Below are positions 1-10,137 of a DNA stretch of 60,393 bases, piece after piece. The stretch's first letter is position 1. Each line of letters opens with the position of its first letter. The position numbers were made by a program, and so were the translations under genes. The DNA lies in contig CACIGI010000007.1 of the NCBI GenBank assembly GCA_902586125.1, forward strand, positions 1 to 60,393, in the 5' to 3' direction. This DNA is from an uncultured Pelagibacteraceae bacterium. GTDB taxonomy: Bacteria; Pseudomonadota; Alphaproteobacteria; Pelagibacterales; Pelagibacteraceae. Under the pieces are notes generated by a model. It did no database searches and was not told the DNA's origin. It saw nothing but the letters and a program-made list of their open reading frames with translations.

Positions 1-642
1 AATAAAAATTTGGACAAAAAAATTAAATTTTTGATTAAAGATATTAAAAAAGTAGAGAAAATCCTTTTTTGTAGTGTTGTACCAAAATCTTTTAATTTGA
101 TTAAAAAATATTTTCATAAAAAAACTAAAATTAGATGTTATGAAATTAAAAATCTTAATTTGAGTTCATTAATTAAAATCAAAGTTAATTATAAACAGGC
201 TGGTTCAGATCGTTTAGCTAATGCAATTAGTCTGCAAAATGGTAAAGATAATTTTATAATTTTAGATTTTGGCACTGCCACCACATTTGATGTAGTTGAA
301 AAAAAATATTATAGAGGTGGCATAATAGCCCCTGGAGTTAAAATATCGCTTGATACTTTGTCTGACAAAGCCTCATTGATACCCCAAATAGATTTAAAGA
401 AGATAAGAAATATAGTTGGTAACAATACAATTTCGGCAGTCCGTTCAGGTTTTTTTTGGGGCTATATAGGACTAATTGACAATATTATTAATTTGATTAA
501 GAAAGAAACAAGAAAATCTTTCAAACTTGTAATTACTGGTGGTTACTCTGATTTGTTTAGAAAATCTTTAAAGACTCGTATAATACAAAATAAAGATATC
601 ACAATTAAAGGATTAATTAAAATTGCTAAGTTAATTAAATAA
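1..642 (+). CDS. coaX: Type III pantothenate kinase CoaX (5' end outside window)
   Basis: This gene phosphorylates pantothenate, the first step of coenzyme A synthesis, in the cytoplasm. The frame is open to the left edge, so the gene is partial. The N-terminal DxGNT ATP-binding segment and roughly the first 45 residues are missing, and the TTG at 10 is not a credible start. Family motifs remain: GSDRLANA, LDFGTATTFD, RGGIIAPGVKIS and a C-terminal ITGGYSDLF. The stop directly abuts the rnj start. The order coaX-rnj is usual in alphaproteobacteria, where it often follows the nuo operon and birA. The assignment is firm; only the upstream extent is unknown. Confidence 0.9.
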   Translation, partial: NKNLDKKIKFLIKDIKKVEKILFCSVVPKSFNLIKKYFHKKTKIRCYEIKNLNLSSLIKIKVNYKQAGSDRLANAISLQNGKDNFIILDFGTATTFDVVEKKYYRGGIIAPGVKISLDTLSDKASLIPQIDLKKIRNIVGNNTISAVRSGFFWGYIGLIDNIINLIKKETRKSFKLVITGGYSDLFRKSLKTRIIQNKDITIKGLIKIAKLIK

Positions 643-2301
643 ATGAAAAAAGAATTATTATTTTGTCCACTAGGAGGTTCAGGTGAAATTGGAATGAACA
701 TGAATCTTTTTGGCTATGGTGAGCCTGGAAATCATAAATGGATAATGGTAGATATTGGAGTAACTTTTGCTGATGATACAATACCAGGCATTGATCTTAT
801 ATATCCAGATCCTGGATTTATTGTTGAAAGAAAAGATAATTTATTAGGAATAATATTAACACACGCACACGAAGATCATATTGGAGCAATTGCTCACTTA
901 TGGCCAAAATTAAAATGTAAGATTTTCGCAACTCCGTTTACTGCTGTATTAATTAAGGAAAAATTTAAAGAAAAACACATCGACATAACAAAAGATTTAC
1001 AGATAGTCGAGCTAAATGGAAATGTGCTATTGGAAGATTTTGAAATCGAGTACATTACTTTAACCCATTCTATTTTAGAACCCAATGGATTAAGAATTAA
1101 AACTCCCGCAGGTGTGGTTTTACATACTGGTGATTGGAAAGTTGACCCAAATCCCCTAATAGGTGACGAAATAAATGCGAAAAGATTAAAAGAAATAGGT
1201 GATGAAGGTGTATTAGCAATGATTTGTGACTCTACAAATGTTTTTAGTGCTGGCAGATCAGGCTCAGAGTTAGATGTAAGAAAAAATTTATTAAATATAA
1301 TGGGTCGATTAAAAAAAAGAATTATTGTGACATCGTTTGCTTCAAACGTTGCTAGAATGGAGACAGCTTTTTATTGCGCCGAACAAACTGGAAGACAAAT
1401 TTCACTAGTTGGAAGATCTATGCATAGAATTTATAAAGCAGCCAGACAATGTGGATATTTACAAAATACCATTGATCCAATTGATCCAAGAGAGGCTAAA
1501 AATTTTGCTAGAGAAAAAATAGTTTATTTGTGCACAGGCAGCCAAGGTGAACCAATGGGTGCAATGATGAGGATATCAAATTACACACATCCTGATGTTT
1601 TTATTGAAAAAGGTGATGCAGTAATCTTCTCATCAAAGATAATTCCAGGTAATGAGAAAAAACTCTATAAATTACACAATCAATTAGTCAAAGATGGAAT
1701 TGAGGTTATTTCAGAAGAAACAGAATTTATACACGTCTCTGGACATCCAAATCGCGAGGATCTTAAAGATATGTATCAATGGGTTAAACCAAAATGTGTA
1801 ATTCCTGTTAATGGAGAGCACAGACACATGATAGAACACATAAATTTTGCTAAAGAAATGCAAGTACCTCATCCAGTTCAAGTTGAAAATGGTGATATAG
1901 TGAAGCTATACCCCGGTGAAGCACCTGAGGTATATGATAAAGCACCTAGCGGAAGATTGTACCTAGATGGAAATGTGAGTGTAGAAGAGGATTCTCAATC
2001 AATCAAAGATAGAAAAAATTTAAGTAGCAATGGATATTTGGAAGTCACCATATTAATAACACCTAAAGGAAATATACATAATAACCCTGTTACAACATTT
2101 AGAGGTTTACCCATTTATGAAAAAGATGAATTTCTTTATGGGTTAGAGGACGAAATTGAAAAAACAACAAGATCCTTTAAACTTGGAAGCAAACAACAAG
2201 AAAGCAATTTAATAGATGCACTTAAAATTGCTTGTAGAAAATTTACAAAAGAAAAAACAGGAAAAAAACCATATACTAATATTAATTTAGTAAGAATTTA
2301 A
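643..2301 (+). CDS. rnj: Ribonuclease J
   Basis: This is a metallo-beta-lactamase/beta-CASP ribonuclease with endonuclease and 5'-3' exonuclease activity in RNA maturation and decay. The zinc motif HAHEDH lies at residues 74-79 (H74, H76, D78, H79). Later motifs include HTGDWK, CDSTN, SFASN, CTGSQGEP and the C-terminal SGHPNREDL/PVNGEHRH region of the beta-CASP and RMMBL parts. The length of 552 residues is normal for alphaproteobacterial RNase J. It starts one base after the coaX stop and its TAA shares one base with the next ATG (TAATG), so it is translationally coupled on both sides. Confidence 0.95.
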   Translation: MKKELLFCPLGGSGEIGMNMNLFGYGEPGNHKWIMVDIGVTFADDTIPGIDLIYPDPGFIVERKDNLLGIILTHAHEDHIGAIAHLWPKLKCKIFATPFTAVLIKEKFKEKHIDITKDLQIVELNGNVLLEDFEIEYITLTHSILEPNGLRIKTPAGVVLHTGDWKVDPNPLIGDEINAKRLKEIGDEGVLAMICDSTNVFSAGRSGSELDVRKNLLNIMGRLKKRIIVTSFASNVARMETAFYCAEQTGRQISLVGRSMHRIYKAARQCGYLQNTIDPIDPREAKNFAREKIVYLCTGSQGEPMGAMMRISNYTHPDVFIEKGDAVIFSSKIIPGNEKKLYKLHNQLVKDGIEVISEETEFIHVSGHPNREDLKDMYQWVKPKCVIPVNGEHRHMIEHINFAKEMQVPHPVQVENGDIVKLYPGEAPEVYDKAPSGRLYLDGNVSVEEDSQSIKDRKNLSSNGYLEVTILITPKGNIHNNPVTTFRGLPIYEKDEFLYGLEDEIEKTTRSFKLGSKQQESNLIDALKIACRKFTKEKTGKKPYTNINLVRI

Positions 2302-2546
2302 TGAGTCCAACTGGCTTAGCTATAATCTACATTATTATCTGGTGGATTGTTTTTTTTGCAATTTTACCAATAGATGTTGAAAGGAAAAAAATAGTTAAAG
2401 TAGATGGTGAAGATCCGGGTTCACCAGAAAATCCTAAAATGTTAAAAAAATTCCTTTATTGTACTGGAATAACAACAATAATATTCATAGCCATTTATTT
2501 ATTAATGAAATTTGAATATTTAAATTTAAGAAATATAATCATTTAA
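2301..2546 (+). CDS. DUF1467 family small membrane protein
   Basis: This is an 81-residue inner-membrane protein with two predicted transmembrane segments (about residues 4-23 and 50-68) joined by a polar loop containing GEDPGSPENPK. The WWIVFFAILP start and the PGSPxxP loop are typical of DUF1467, a family of unknown function found in alphaproteobacteria at this place between rnj and proS. Its ATG overlaps the rnj stop by one base and its stop lies one base before proS. In many relatives a methylmalonyl-CoA epimerase gene sits beside it; none is present here. No biochemical role can be assigned. Confidence 0.8.
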   Translation: MSPTGLAIIYIIIWWIVFFAILPIDVERKKIVKVDGEDPGSPENPKMLKKFLYCTGITTIIFIAIYLLMKFEYLNLRNIII

Positions 2547-2547
2547 C

Positions 2548-3882
2548 ATGCATATTTCTAAATCTTTAATTCCGATTTTAAAAAATAACCCTTCAGAAGC
2601 AAAGATAAAGTCTCACCAGCTAATGTTAAGAGTTGGTATGATAAAACAATCTTCAGCAGGCATATATTCTTGGCTGCCTTTAGGTTTCAAAGTAATGAAA
2701 AAAATTGAGAGAATTGTCAGAGAAGAGCAAAATAAAATAGGTGCACAAGAAATACTAATGCCCACAATACAATCCAGCGAGATTTGGAAAGAGAGTGGAC
2801 GTTACGAGGATTATGGTGAGGAAATGTTACGAATTAAAGATCGTCAAGATCGAGAAATGCTTTATGGACCGACAAATGAGGAATTAGTGACCGATATTTT
2901 TAGATCTTCTCTAAAATCATATAAATCATTACCTCAACTTCTTTATCATATTCAATGGAAATTTAGAGATGAAATCAGACCAAGATTTGGAATTATGCGA
3001 TGTCGGGAATTCTATATGAAGGACGCATACTCTTTTGACATTACGGATGAAGATGCTTTGTTTTCTTATAATAAATTTTTCTTATCTTACTTAAAAACTT
3101 TTAAAAGATTAGATCTTACAGCAATTCCAATGGCAGCTGACACAGGTCCGATCGGTGGAAATCTTTCTCATGAATTTATTATCCTAGCAGAAACTGGAGA
3201 GAGTAAAATTTATGCAGATAAAAGAATATTTGACTTAAATTTTGAGGGAACAAAACTTGAAGTTAAATCCCTACTTGAATTGAGAAATCAATATGAAAAA
3301 TTTTATTCAGTTACTGATGATAAATTTAAAGAGGACGAGTTTAATGAAAAAGTTTCAGAGAAAAATAGATTGAAAACAAAAGGTATAGAAGTTGGTCATA
3401 TTTTTTATTTTGGAGATAAATACTCCAAACCAATGGATGCAGCAGTCGATTTACCTGGAGGTAAAAAAGACTACGTAAAAATGGGATCTTACGGAATAGG
3501 AGTTTCAAGGTTAGTAGGAGCAATTATAGAGGCAAAATATGATGAAAAAAATGAAATCATGAAATGGCCAATTTCTGTTGCACCATATGATATTGCAATA
3601 ATTCCTATGATTAATAAAAACGATACATCTGCACTTGATAAAGCAAACAAAATAAGTTTTGAATTAAATCAAAATAATATTGATGCGATTATTGATGATA
3701 CTGATGAAAATTTATCTTCAAAAATAAAAAAAATGAATTTGATTGGTGCTCCTTATCAAATAATTATTGGAAAACAAACAGAAGGTGATTTATTTGAATT
3801 TAAAGAAATAAATAAAGAAACTCAAAAAATTAATTTAAAAGAAATTATTAAGATTATTAATAAACGAAAAGCTCAAAATTGA
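2548..3882 (+). CDS. proS: Prolyl-tRNA synthetase, short form without INS editing domain
   Basis: This class II synthetase charges tRNA-Pro. Motif 1 (LPLGFKVMKKIE), motif 2 (FRDEIRPRFGIMRCREF) and motif 3 (GIGVSRLVGA) are visible, followed by an anticodon-binding domain from about residue 345. At 444 residues it lacks the roughly 180-residue INS editing insertion of the E. coli enzyme, which is the usual alphaproteobacterial form. The stop is overlapped by the TTG start of the next gene (TTGA). It lies in the coaX-to-dnaE gene chain. Confidence is high. Confidence 0.96.
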   Translation: MHISKSLIPILKNNPSEAKIKSHQLMLRVGMIKQSSAGIYSWLPLGFKVMKKIERIVREEQNKIGAQEILMPTIQSSEIWKESGRYEDYGEEMLRIKDRQDREMLYGPTNEELVTDIFRSSLKSYKSLPQLLYHIQWKFRDEIRPRFGIMRCREFYMKDAYSFDITDEDALFSYNKFFLSYLKTFKRLDLTAIPMAADTGPIGGNLSHEFIILAETGESKIYADKRIFDLNFEGTKLEVKSLLELRNQYEKFYSVTDDKFKEDEFNEKVSEKNRLKTKGIEVGHIFYFGDKYSKPMDAAVDLPGGKKDYVKMGSYGIGVSRLVGAIIEAKYDEKNEIMKWPISVAPYDIAIIPMINKNDTSALDKANKISFELNQNNIDAIIDDTDENLSSKIKKMNLIGAPYQIIIGKQTEGDLFEFKEINKETQKINLKEIIKIINKRKAQN

Positions 3883-5111
3883 TTTCAACTTTAGAAAAAG
3901 AAATTACATTTAGATTTTTAAAAGCAAGAAAAAAAGACGGCTTTTTAAATGTTATCTCTATTTTTTCATTTATTGGAATAAGCTTAGGAGTTGCAGTCCT
4001 AATTATTGTGATGTCAGTCATGAATGGATTTAGATCAGAATTAATAAATAAGATAGTTGGTTTTAATGCTCATATAACAGTTGATACTTATGAAAATCAA
4101 ATTCAAATTGATAAAGTAAAGAATACTAATCTCAATTTTATCGCGAGTGAAATGATATTAAGCAACTCAGGAGAAGCAATAATTATTAAAAAAGATACCT
4201 CTAAAGGTATTGTTTTGAGAGGTTATTCAAGAAAAGATTTTCCTAAACTAAAGATAATAAAGGATAAAACATTTGTAGGGAATAAAAGTAATTTAACAGG
4301 TAACTATATTTCTTTAGGTAAAGAGTTAAGTTTCACATTGAATCTTAAGCTCGGTGATGATGTATCAATAATGTCGTCATCAGGTGTAGATACAATAATT
4401 GGCAGTATCCCAAAGAAAAAATCTTTTACTATTGTTTCATTGTTTGAAAGTGGCTTAGCAGATTTCGATAATAATGTAGCATTTGTTAATATTGATACTC
4501 TTGATGAATTTATGAATCTTTCAAAAAATGATAGAAAATTAGAAGTTTATTTAAAGGATCCTCAAAATATTGAAAATCAAAAAGAGATTGTTCAAAAAAT
4601 ATTTCCTAATGATTTTGTATATAGTTGGGCTGATACTAATAGTTCTTTATTCTCAGCTTTAAAAGTAGAACGCAATGTAATGTTTATCATATTATCTCTT
4701 ATAATTATTGTTGCAGCTTTCAACATTATTTCAGGTTTGACGATATTGGTAAAAAATAAAACCAGAGATATTGCTATTCTAAAATCTATTGGCGTATTGA
4801 ATAGATCTATTATAAAGATATTTTTTTTAGTTGGGGTAATAATAGGCACAACTGCTACATTGTTTGGAATAATTTTAGGGGTTACATTTTCTATATATGT
4901 TGAAAATGTTAGAAAATTTCTAAGTGATGTTTTTAACATAAGTTTATTTCCTGAAGAAATATATTTCCTAAGCACAATGCCGTCTGAAATAAACCCATCT
5001 TCTATTTTTATAATTTCATTATGTTCAATTTTTATAACGATAATTGTATCCATATTTCCAGCCATGAAGGCAGCCAAACTAGATCCAGTAAAAGCATTAA
5101 AATATGAATAA
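3879..5111 (+). CDS. lolC: Lipoprotein-releasing ABC transporter permease LolC/LolE
   Basis: This is the inner-membrane permease that detaches outer-membrane lipoproteins for transfer to LolA. It has one N-terminal transmembrane helix (about residues 24-48, preceded by the family RFLKARKKDGFLNVIS segment), a large periplasmic domain, and three C-terminal helices (about 262-285, 310-335 and 370-395) with a FtsX-like fold. The start is a TTG overlapping the proS TGA; no ATG gives a better family alignment. Only one permease gene is present, so the complex may contain a single LolC/E-type (LolF-like) subunit unless a second copy lies elsewhere. It overlaps lolD by 8 bases. Confidence 0.92.
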   Translation: MISTLEKEITFRFLKARKKDGFLNVISIFSFIGISLGVAVLIIVMSVMNGFRSELINKIVGFNAHITVDTYENQIQIDKVKNTNLNFIASEMILSNSGEAIIIKKDTSKGIVLRGYSRKDFPKLKIIKDKTFVGNKSNLTGNYISLGKELSFTLNLKLGDDVSIMSSSGVDTIIGSIPKKKSFTIVSLFESGLADFDNNVAFVNIDTLDEFMNLSKNDRKLEVYLKDPQNIENQKEIVQKIFPNDFVYSWADTNSSLFSALKVERNVMFIILSLIIIVAAFNIISGLTILVKNKTRDIAILKSIGVLNRSIIKIFFLVGVIIGTTATLFGIILGVTFSIYVENVRKFLSDVFNISLFPEEIYFLSTMPSEINPSSIFIISLCSIFITIIVSIFPAMKAAKLDPVKALKYE

Positions 5112-5781
5112 TTTAATACAGCTCTCAAATATAAATAAAAGTTTTTTAAGTTTAAAAAAGATAAATGTTTTAAAAAAAATTTCGTATAAATTTAAGTCTG
5201 GAAAAATTTATTCTCTTATGGGACCTTCAGGCTCAGGTAAATCAACTTTATTAAATTTATTATCATTAATAGATCGACCTAGTTCTGGTTCTATTACTAT
5301 TGGTAATAAAAAAATTGATCCAAACGACTCTCAAGAAAATGATCTATTAAGAGCTAATAAAATCGGGATAATCTATCAACAAGATAATCTTCTGTCTGAT
5401 TTTACAGCAATTGAAAACTTAACCTTAGCTAGTTTAGCGAGTGGTAAAAATAAAGAGGACGCTTCAAATATATCAAAAATAATGCTCAAAAAAGTTGGTC
5501 TAGCAAAAAGATTAAATCACTACCCCTCCCAATTATCTGGGGGTGAGAAACAAAGGGTATCTATAGCTAGAGCTTTGATAAACAATCCACAAATAATTCT
5601 TGCAGATGAGCCAACTGGAAGTTTAGATATTGAGACTGCAAAGGGAATTTTTGAGCTTTTAAAAAAACAGATAAAGCCTGATAGAATAATAATATTTGCA
5701 ACTCATAATAGATTTTTTGCTAATAAGTCGGATTGCTTATTGGAAATAGTTAATGGTAATATAAAAACCATTAATGGCTGA
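5104..5781 (+). CDS. lolD: Lipoprotein-releasing ABC transporter ATP-binding protein LolD
   Basis: This ATPase subunit drives lipoprotein release with the upstream permease. Walker A is GPSGSGKST, the Q-loop region is YQQDNLLSDF, the ABC signature is LSGGEKQRV, Walker B is IILADEPTGSLD, and the switch His is in FATHN. The 225-residue length is normal. It overlaps the permease gene by 8 bases and the dnaE start by 8 bases, so the three genes appear to be translated as a coupled unit. Confidence 0.95.
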   Translation: MNNLIQLSNINKSFLSLKKINVLKKISYKFKSGKIYSLMGPSGSGKSTLLNLLSLIDRPSSGSITIGNKKIDPNDSQENDLLRANKIGIIYQQDNLLSDFTAIENLTLASLASGKNKEDASNISKIMLKKVGLAKRLNHYPSQLSGGEKQRVSIARALINNPQIILADEPTGSLDIETAKGIFELLKKQIKPDRIIIFATHNRFFANKSDCLLEIVNGNIKTING

Positions 5782-8700
5782 GTCTCAAATTCAAAATTTT
5801 AATCATCTAAAAATACACTCTCAATTTTCTATATGTGAAGGAGCTGTCAAAATTGATGAATTAAAAGAAATATCAAAAGAAAAGAAGATTAGATCTTTAG
5901 CTATATGTGATACATCAAATTTATGTGGTGCTCTAGAATTTGCCGAAAAAATATCTAAAGTTGGAACCCAACCAATTATTGGTACTCAGATGAATTTTAA
6001 ATTAAATGATACCATTGGTTTATTACCATTGTTCGCATTGAATGAAATTGGATATAAAAGAATAATTGAATTATCCTCATTATCATACCTTAATAATGAT
6101 GGAACCTCAGATCCACATTTAAATTTTGATGAATTGTTAGAGAATAATGAGGGAGTTGCAATTTTTTCAGGAACAATAAATGGATTAGTTGGTCAATTAT
6201 TCAATAAAGGAAAATTTTCAGAAATTGAAAAATTATACTCTAAACTTAAACAAGAATACGGTGATAAATTTTATATAGAAATACAACGTCATGGAGATCA
6301 AAATGAAATTTCATTTGAAAAGTTTAATCTCTCGCAGTCTTTAAATTTAGAAATATCAATAATAGCCACTAATGAAGTTTTTTACTCAAACAAAGACATG
6401 TATGAGGCCCATGATGCATTAATCTGTATTAAAAATAAAACTTACGTAAATGAGAAAAATAGAATTAAATACTCAAATCAACACTATCTTAAAGATAATT
6501 CTGAGATGTCAGAATTATTTTCTGATTTACCTGAAGCGTTAGAAAATAACTATAATTTCCCATATCGTTGTAGTTTTCGACCACATTTTTCAAAACCCAT
6601 ATTACCTGACATAAGTTCTGATAAAGGTGGACATGCCGATGAGATATTAAAAAAAAATTCTTTGGATGGATTAAAAGAAAAATTTAAAAATATTTTTAAA
6701 ATTCAGAGTGAGGATCTTTCTAAAAATGAAAAATTTTTACTTTACAAAGATAGATTAGATCATGAACTAGATATTATTATACAAATGAAATATTCCAGTT
6801 ATTTCTTAATTGTTTCTGATTATATTATATGGGCAAAAAAAAATGATATCCCAGTAGGGCCTGGAAGGGGATCTGGTGCAGGCTCTCTAGTAGCATGGTG
6901 TCTTTTAATTACAGATGTTGACCCAATAAAATTTAATCTTATTTTTGAAAGATTTTTAAATCCCGATCGTATTTCAATGCCAGACTTTGACATAGATTTT
7001 TGTGAGGAGAAAAGAGACCTAGTTTTTGAATATTTGACTGAAAAGTATAAGGATAGTGTTGCTCATATAATTACTTTTGGAAAATTAAAAGCCAGAATGG
7101 TTATTAGAGATGTTGGAAGAGTATTAGGTTTATCCTATGGTTTTGTTGATAGTATATCCAAAATGATACCTTTTGATCCATCAAGACCTCAAAATTTAAC
7201 GGAATGTATTGCTGGGGAACCAAGACTTCAAAAATTAATTAAAGATGATCCAAGAGTTAAAAAACTTACAGAACTTTCTCTGAAACTGGAGGGATTAAAT
7301 AGAAATGTTGCAACTCACGCAGCAGGTGTTGTTATAGCTGACAGAAAGTTACAAGAGGTTGTTCCTTTATATAAAGATGCATCAACAGATCTATTACTTC
7401 CTTCAACTCAATTCGATATGTATTCAGCTGAGGATGCTGGATTAATTAAATTTGATTTTTTAGGATTAAAAACATTAACAGTAATTAATAACACTCAAAA
7501 ATTAATAAAAAAAAAAGAAAAAAATTTTAATATTGAGAATATTAATTACGAGGATAAAAAAGTTTTTGAAATGTTGTCTTCCGGTAACACAGTTGGTTTA
7601 TTTCAAATTGAAAGTTCTGGAATGAGAGAAGCGTTAACTCAAATGAAGCCAAATCATATTGAGGATATTATTGCATTAGTTGCTTTATATAGACCAGGTC
7701 CTATGAGCAATATACCAACTTATAATGATTGTAAGCATGGCAAACAAGAGCCAGATTATTTACACCCTTTATTAGAAGATATTTTAAAACCAACCTACGG
7801 GGTAATTATATATCAAGAACAGGTAATGCAAATTGCACAGAAATTGTCAGGTTTTACTGCTGGTCAAGCAGATATTTTAAGAAGAGCGATGGGAAAGAAA
7901 AAAAGATCTGAGCTTGAAAAACAAAAACAAAATTTTATTGCAGGGGCGGTCAAAAATGGAATTAGTAAAGATGTGGCAGCTGGAATTTTTTTGAAAATAG
8001 AACCATTTGCGGAATATGGATTCAATAAAAGTCATGCTGCTGCGTATGCAATTATATCTTATCAAACAGCATATTTGAAAACTTATTATCCAAAAGAATT
8101 TATTGCTGCCTCGATGTCTATGGATATATCTAATCAAAATAAACTTAGCGAATTTTATGAAGAGCTTAAAAGATTGAATATTGAAATTGTTAGACCTGAT
8201 ATAAATCAATGTTTCGGTGATTTTAGAGCTGAAAATGGGAAATTTTATTATGCTTTAGGTGGTATTAAAGCTGTGGGGCATGAAGCTGTCTCAAACATAG
8301 TTCAAGAAAGATTATGTAATGGACCATTTAAATCAATTAAAGATTTTTTAAATCGTGTTAATCCAAAAGATATTAACAAATTACAACTTGAGGGACTTGT
8401 TAAAGCAGGGGCTTTTGATAATTTAAATATTAATAGACAATCTCTCTTTAATTCCATTCCTAACTTTATTACAAAATCCAAAAACATTTTTGAAAATAAA
8501 TCTGCTAATCAAATAGATCTATTTGGTGAAAACGCCAATGAAGATGATGAGATAACGACTAATATCGATGACTGGAAGTTCGAGGAAAGATTGTCCAAAG
8601 AGTTTGAAGCAGTAGGTTTTTTTATTTCAGATCATCCATTAAATCAGTTTAAAGATGTTTTTAATGATTATAATATTTATGATTATCAAAAATTTAATAG

Positions 8701-9190
8701 CCAAGATGATCTAAAGGAGTCAAATGTAGCAGCAACATTACTTAAAATACAAGAGAGAAAAACCGCAAAAGGCAACCCTTATGCAGTTTTAAAGTTAACT
8801 GATTTATCTAGTGTTTTTGAGTTGTTTGTTTTTTCAGACACATTGGAATCAAATCGAGAAATTTTAAAAGAAGGAAATTCTTTTATTTTGACTTTGTTTA
8901 AATCTTCATCAGACTCAGAAAATAGATTTAAAAGATTAAATGTTCAAAAAATCGTATCTTTAAAAGATTTGTTAAACAGACCAATTCAAGAAGTAACATT
9001 TAATTTAAAATCCACAAGAGAACTAGACGAGATATCAAAATATTTGCCTAAACAAGGAAATACATTGATAAAGATTAACATTAGTGACAATAAAAATGAT
9101 TTAAAGTTTCACTTAAAAAACAAGAGAAATATTGACAGAAAATCAATAAATATTTTGAGAAATAAGGAAATTTCAGCAATAATTGGATAA
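5774..9190 (+). CDS. dnaE: DNA polymerase III alpha subunit
   Basis: This is the replicative polymerase catalytic subunit. It has an N-terminal PHP domain (about residues 5-280), a C-family palm with the catalytic acidic cluster in MPDFDIDFCEEKRD (about residues 400-413), GPGRGSGAGSLVAW, the RPGPMSNIPTY and GYGVIIYQEQVMQ-type finger region, a helix-hairpin-helix segment, and an OB domain from about residue 960. The length of 1138 residues is typical. It begins inside lolD (8-base overlap). It is followed by a 131-base spacer before rpsB with only a weak hairpin near 9186-9206 and no T-run, so no clear terminator was found. Confidence 0.96.
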   Translation: MAESQIQNFNHLKIHSQFSICEGAVKIDELKEISKEKKIRSLAICDTSNLCGALEFAEKISKVGTQPIIGTQMNFKLNDTIGLLPLFALNEIGYKRIIELSSLSYLNNDGTSDPHLNFDELLENNEGVAIFSGTINGLVGQLFNKGKFSEIEKLYSKLKQEYGDKFYIEIQRHGDQNEISFEKFNLSQSLNLEISIIATNEVFYSNKDMYEAHDALICIKNKTYVNEKNRIKYSNQHYLKDNSEMSELFSDLPEALENNYNFPYRCSFRPHFSKPILPDISSDKGGHADEILKKNSLDGLKEKFKNIFKIQSEDLSKNEKFLLYKDRLDHELDIIIQMKYSSYFLIVSDYIIWAKKNDIPVGPGRGSGAGSLVAWCLLITDVDPIKFNLIFERFLNPDRISMPDFDIDFCEEKRDLVFEYLTEKYKDSVAHIITFGKLKARMVIRDVGRVLGLSYGFVDSISKMIPFDPSRPQNLTECIAGEPRLQKLIKDDPRVKKLTELSLKLEGLNRNVATHAAGVVIADRKLQEVVPLYKDASTDLLLPSTQFDMYSAEDAGLIKFDFLGLKTLTVINNTQKLIKKKEKNFNIENINYEDKKVFEMLSSGNTVGLFQIESSGMREALTQMKPNHIEDIIALVALYRPGPMSNIPTYNDCKHGKQEPDYLHPLLEDILKPTYGVIIYQEQVMQIAQKLSGFTAGQADILRRAMGKKKRSELEKQKQNFIAGAVKNGISKDVAAGIFLKIEPFAEYGFNKSHAAAYAIISYQTAYLKTYYPKEFIAASMSMDISNQNKLSEFYEELKRLNIEIVRPDINQCFGDFRAENGKFYYALGGIKAVGHEAVSNIVQERLCNGPFKSIKDFLNRVNPKDINKLQLEGLVKAGAFDNLNINRQSLFNSIPNFITKSKNIFENKSANQIDLFGENANEDDEITTNIDDWKFEERLSKEFEAVGFFISDHPLNQFKDVFNDYNIYDYQKFNSQDDLKESNVAATLLKIQERKTAKGNPYAVLKLTDLSSVFELFVFSDTLESNREILKEGNSFILTLFKSSSDSENRFKRLNVQKIVSLKDLLNRPIQEVTFNLKSTRELDEISKYLPKQGNTLIKINISDNKNDLKFHLKNKRNIDRKSINILRNKEISAIIG

Positions 9191-9251
9191 TTAAGACTTG
9201 TCTAATTCAAAATTTCTTTGTAAATAATCTTCAATTTTAAATTAACACGCA

Positions 9252-9314
9252 CACAGTTTGTTGGTTTTAAACCTCCGGTCCTTAATTGGAAATAACTGTG
9301 GTGGCTTAACCGGG
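9252..9314 (+). promoter_or_regulatory. rpsB 5' leader with predicted H-type pseudoknot
   Basis: Stem 1 pairs CACAGTT (9252-9258) with AACTGTG (9294-9300), seven perfect pairs. The loop sequence TCCGGT (9274-9279) pairs with ACCGGG (9309-9314), which lies just before the rpsB ATG at 9322, giving a crossing second helix. A small GGTT/AACC hairpin (9263-9266 with 9270-9273) may sit inside the loop. This region is much richer in G and C than its surroundings. Leaders before rpsB that mediate S2 feedback are known in other proteobacteria, so an S2-responsive control element is the likely role. This is inferred from pairing by eye only. Confidence 0.6.
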
Positions 9315-9321
9315 AAAAAAT

Positions 9322-10137
9322 ATGAAGATACCAAACGTAACTATTCAACAATTATTAGAAGCGGGAGTTCACCTTGGTCACAAGACTTTGAGATGGAATC
9401 CTAAAATGAAGAAATATATATTTGGAAAAAGAGATAGTATTCACATTATTGACCTTACTCAAACTTTAGAATTAACTAAAATTGCTTTAGAAAAAGTTTA
9501 TGACACAATTTTAAACAATGGAAAAATCTTGTTTGTATCAACTAAAAAACAAGCATCCGAAGCCATTGCAGAAGTAGCGAAAGAAACAGACCAATATTTT
9601 GTAAATTATAGATGGTTAGGTGGAATGCTCACAAATTGGGGGACCATTTCAAATTCAATTAAAAAATTGAAAAAATTAGAGACAGATTTAGTTGCAGAGA
9701 ACAGAGGATTTACAAAAAAAGAGCTTTTAAAAATGAGTGTAAAAAAAGATAAATTACAAAGATCACTCGGAGGAATAGCTGAAATGAAAAAAATTCCTGA
9801 TTTAGTATTTATTATTGATACAAATTATGAGTCACTTGCAATTCAAGAGTCAGTTAAATTAGGAATTCCAATTATTGCAATATTAGATAGCAACTCAAAT
9901 CCTGATGGAATTGATTATCCAATACCAGGCAATGATGACGCTCGAAGATCGATAGATCTATACTGTAACCTTATTAAGGAAACAATCGTAGGTGCTAAAA
10001 AAGCTGCACCAGCTATTGAAATAAAGAAAGGTACTGAGAAAAAAGAAAAAGTTGAGAAATCTAAAACTATTGCTGAAACAGATCGAGAAAAATTGGAAAA
10101 AAAATTCTCAAAAAAAAAGCCTGAAAAATTAAATTAA
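9322..10137 (+). CDS. rpsB: 30S ribosomal protein S2
   Basis: This is a small-subunit ribosomal protein. The family motifs are [19 protein letters not shown] at the N-terminus, [14 protein letters not shown] near residue 95, and the [18 protein letters not shown] segment before [24 protein letters not shown]. The core is followed by a lysine/glutamate-rich tail of about 45 residues, a common alphaproteobacterial extension. It is preceded by a structured leader and followed immediately by tsf with no spacer. Regulation by S2 binding to the leader is likely but not shown by sequence alone. Confidence 0.97.
   Translation: MKIPNVTIQQLLEAGVHLGHKTLRWNPKMKKYIFGKRDSIHIIDLTQTLELTKIALEKVYDTILNNGKILFVSTKKQASEAIAEVAKETDQYFVNYRWLGGMLTNWGTISNSIKKLKKLETDLVAENRGFTKKELLKMSVKKDKLQRSLGGIAEMKKIPDLVFIIDTNYESLAIQESVKLGIPIIAILDSNSNPDGIDYPIPGNDDARRSIDLYCNLIKETIVGAKKAAPAIEIKKGTEKKEKVEKSKTIAETDREKLEKKFSKKKPEKLN

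Noticed and set aside
4592-5128. A 178-codon minus-strand frame opposite lolC
   Set aside because: It is a mirror of the lolC coding strand, with no family resemblance and no ribosome-binding site.
9186-9206. Terminator after dnaE
   Set aside because: The AATTAAGAC/GTCTAATT pairing is weak, has a bulge and is not followed by a T tract.
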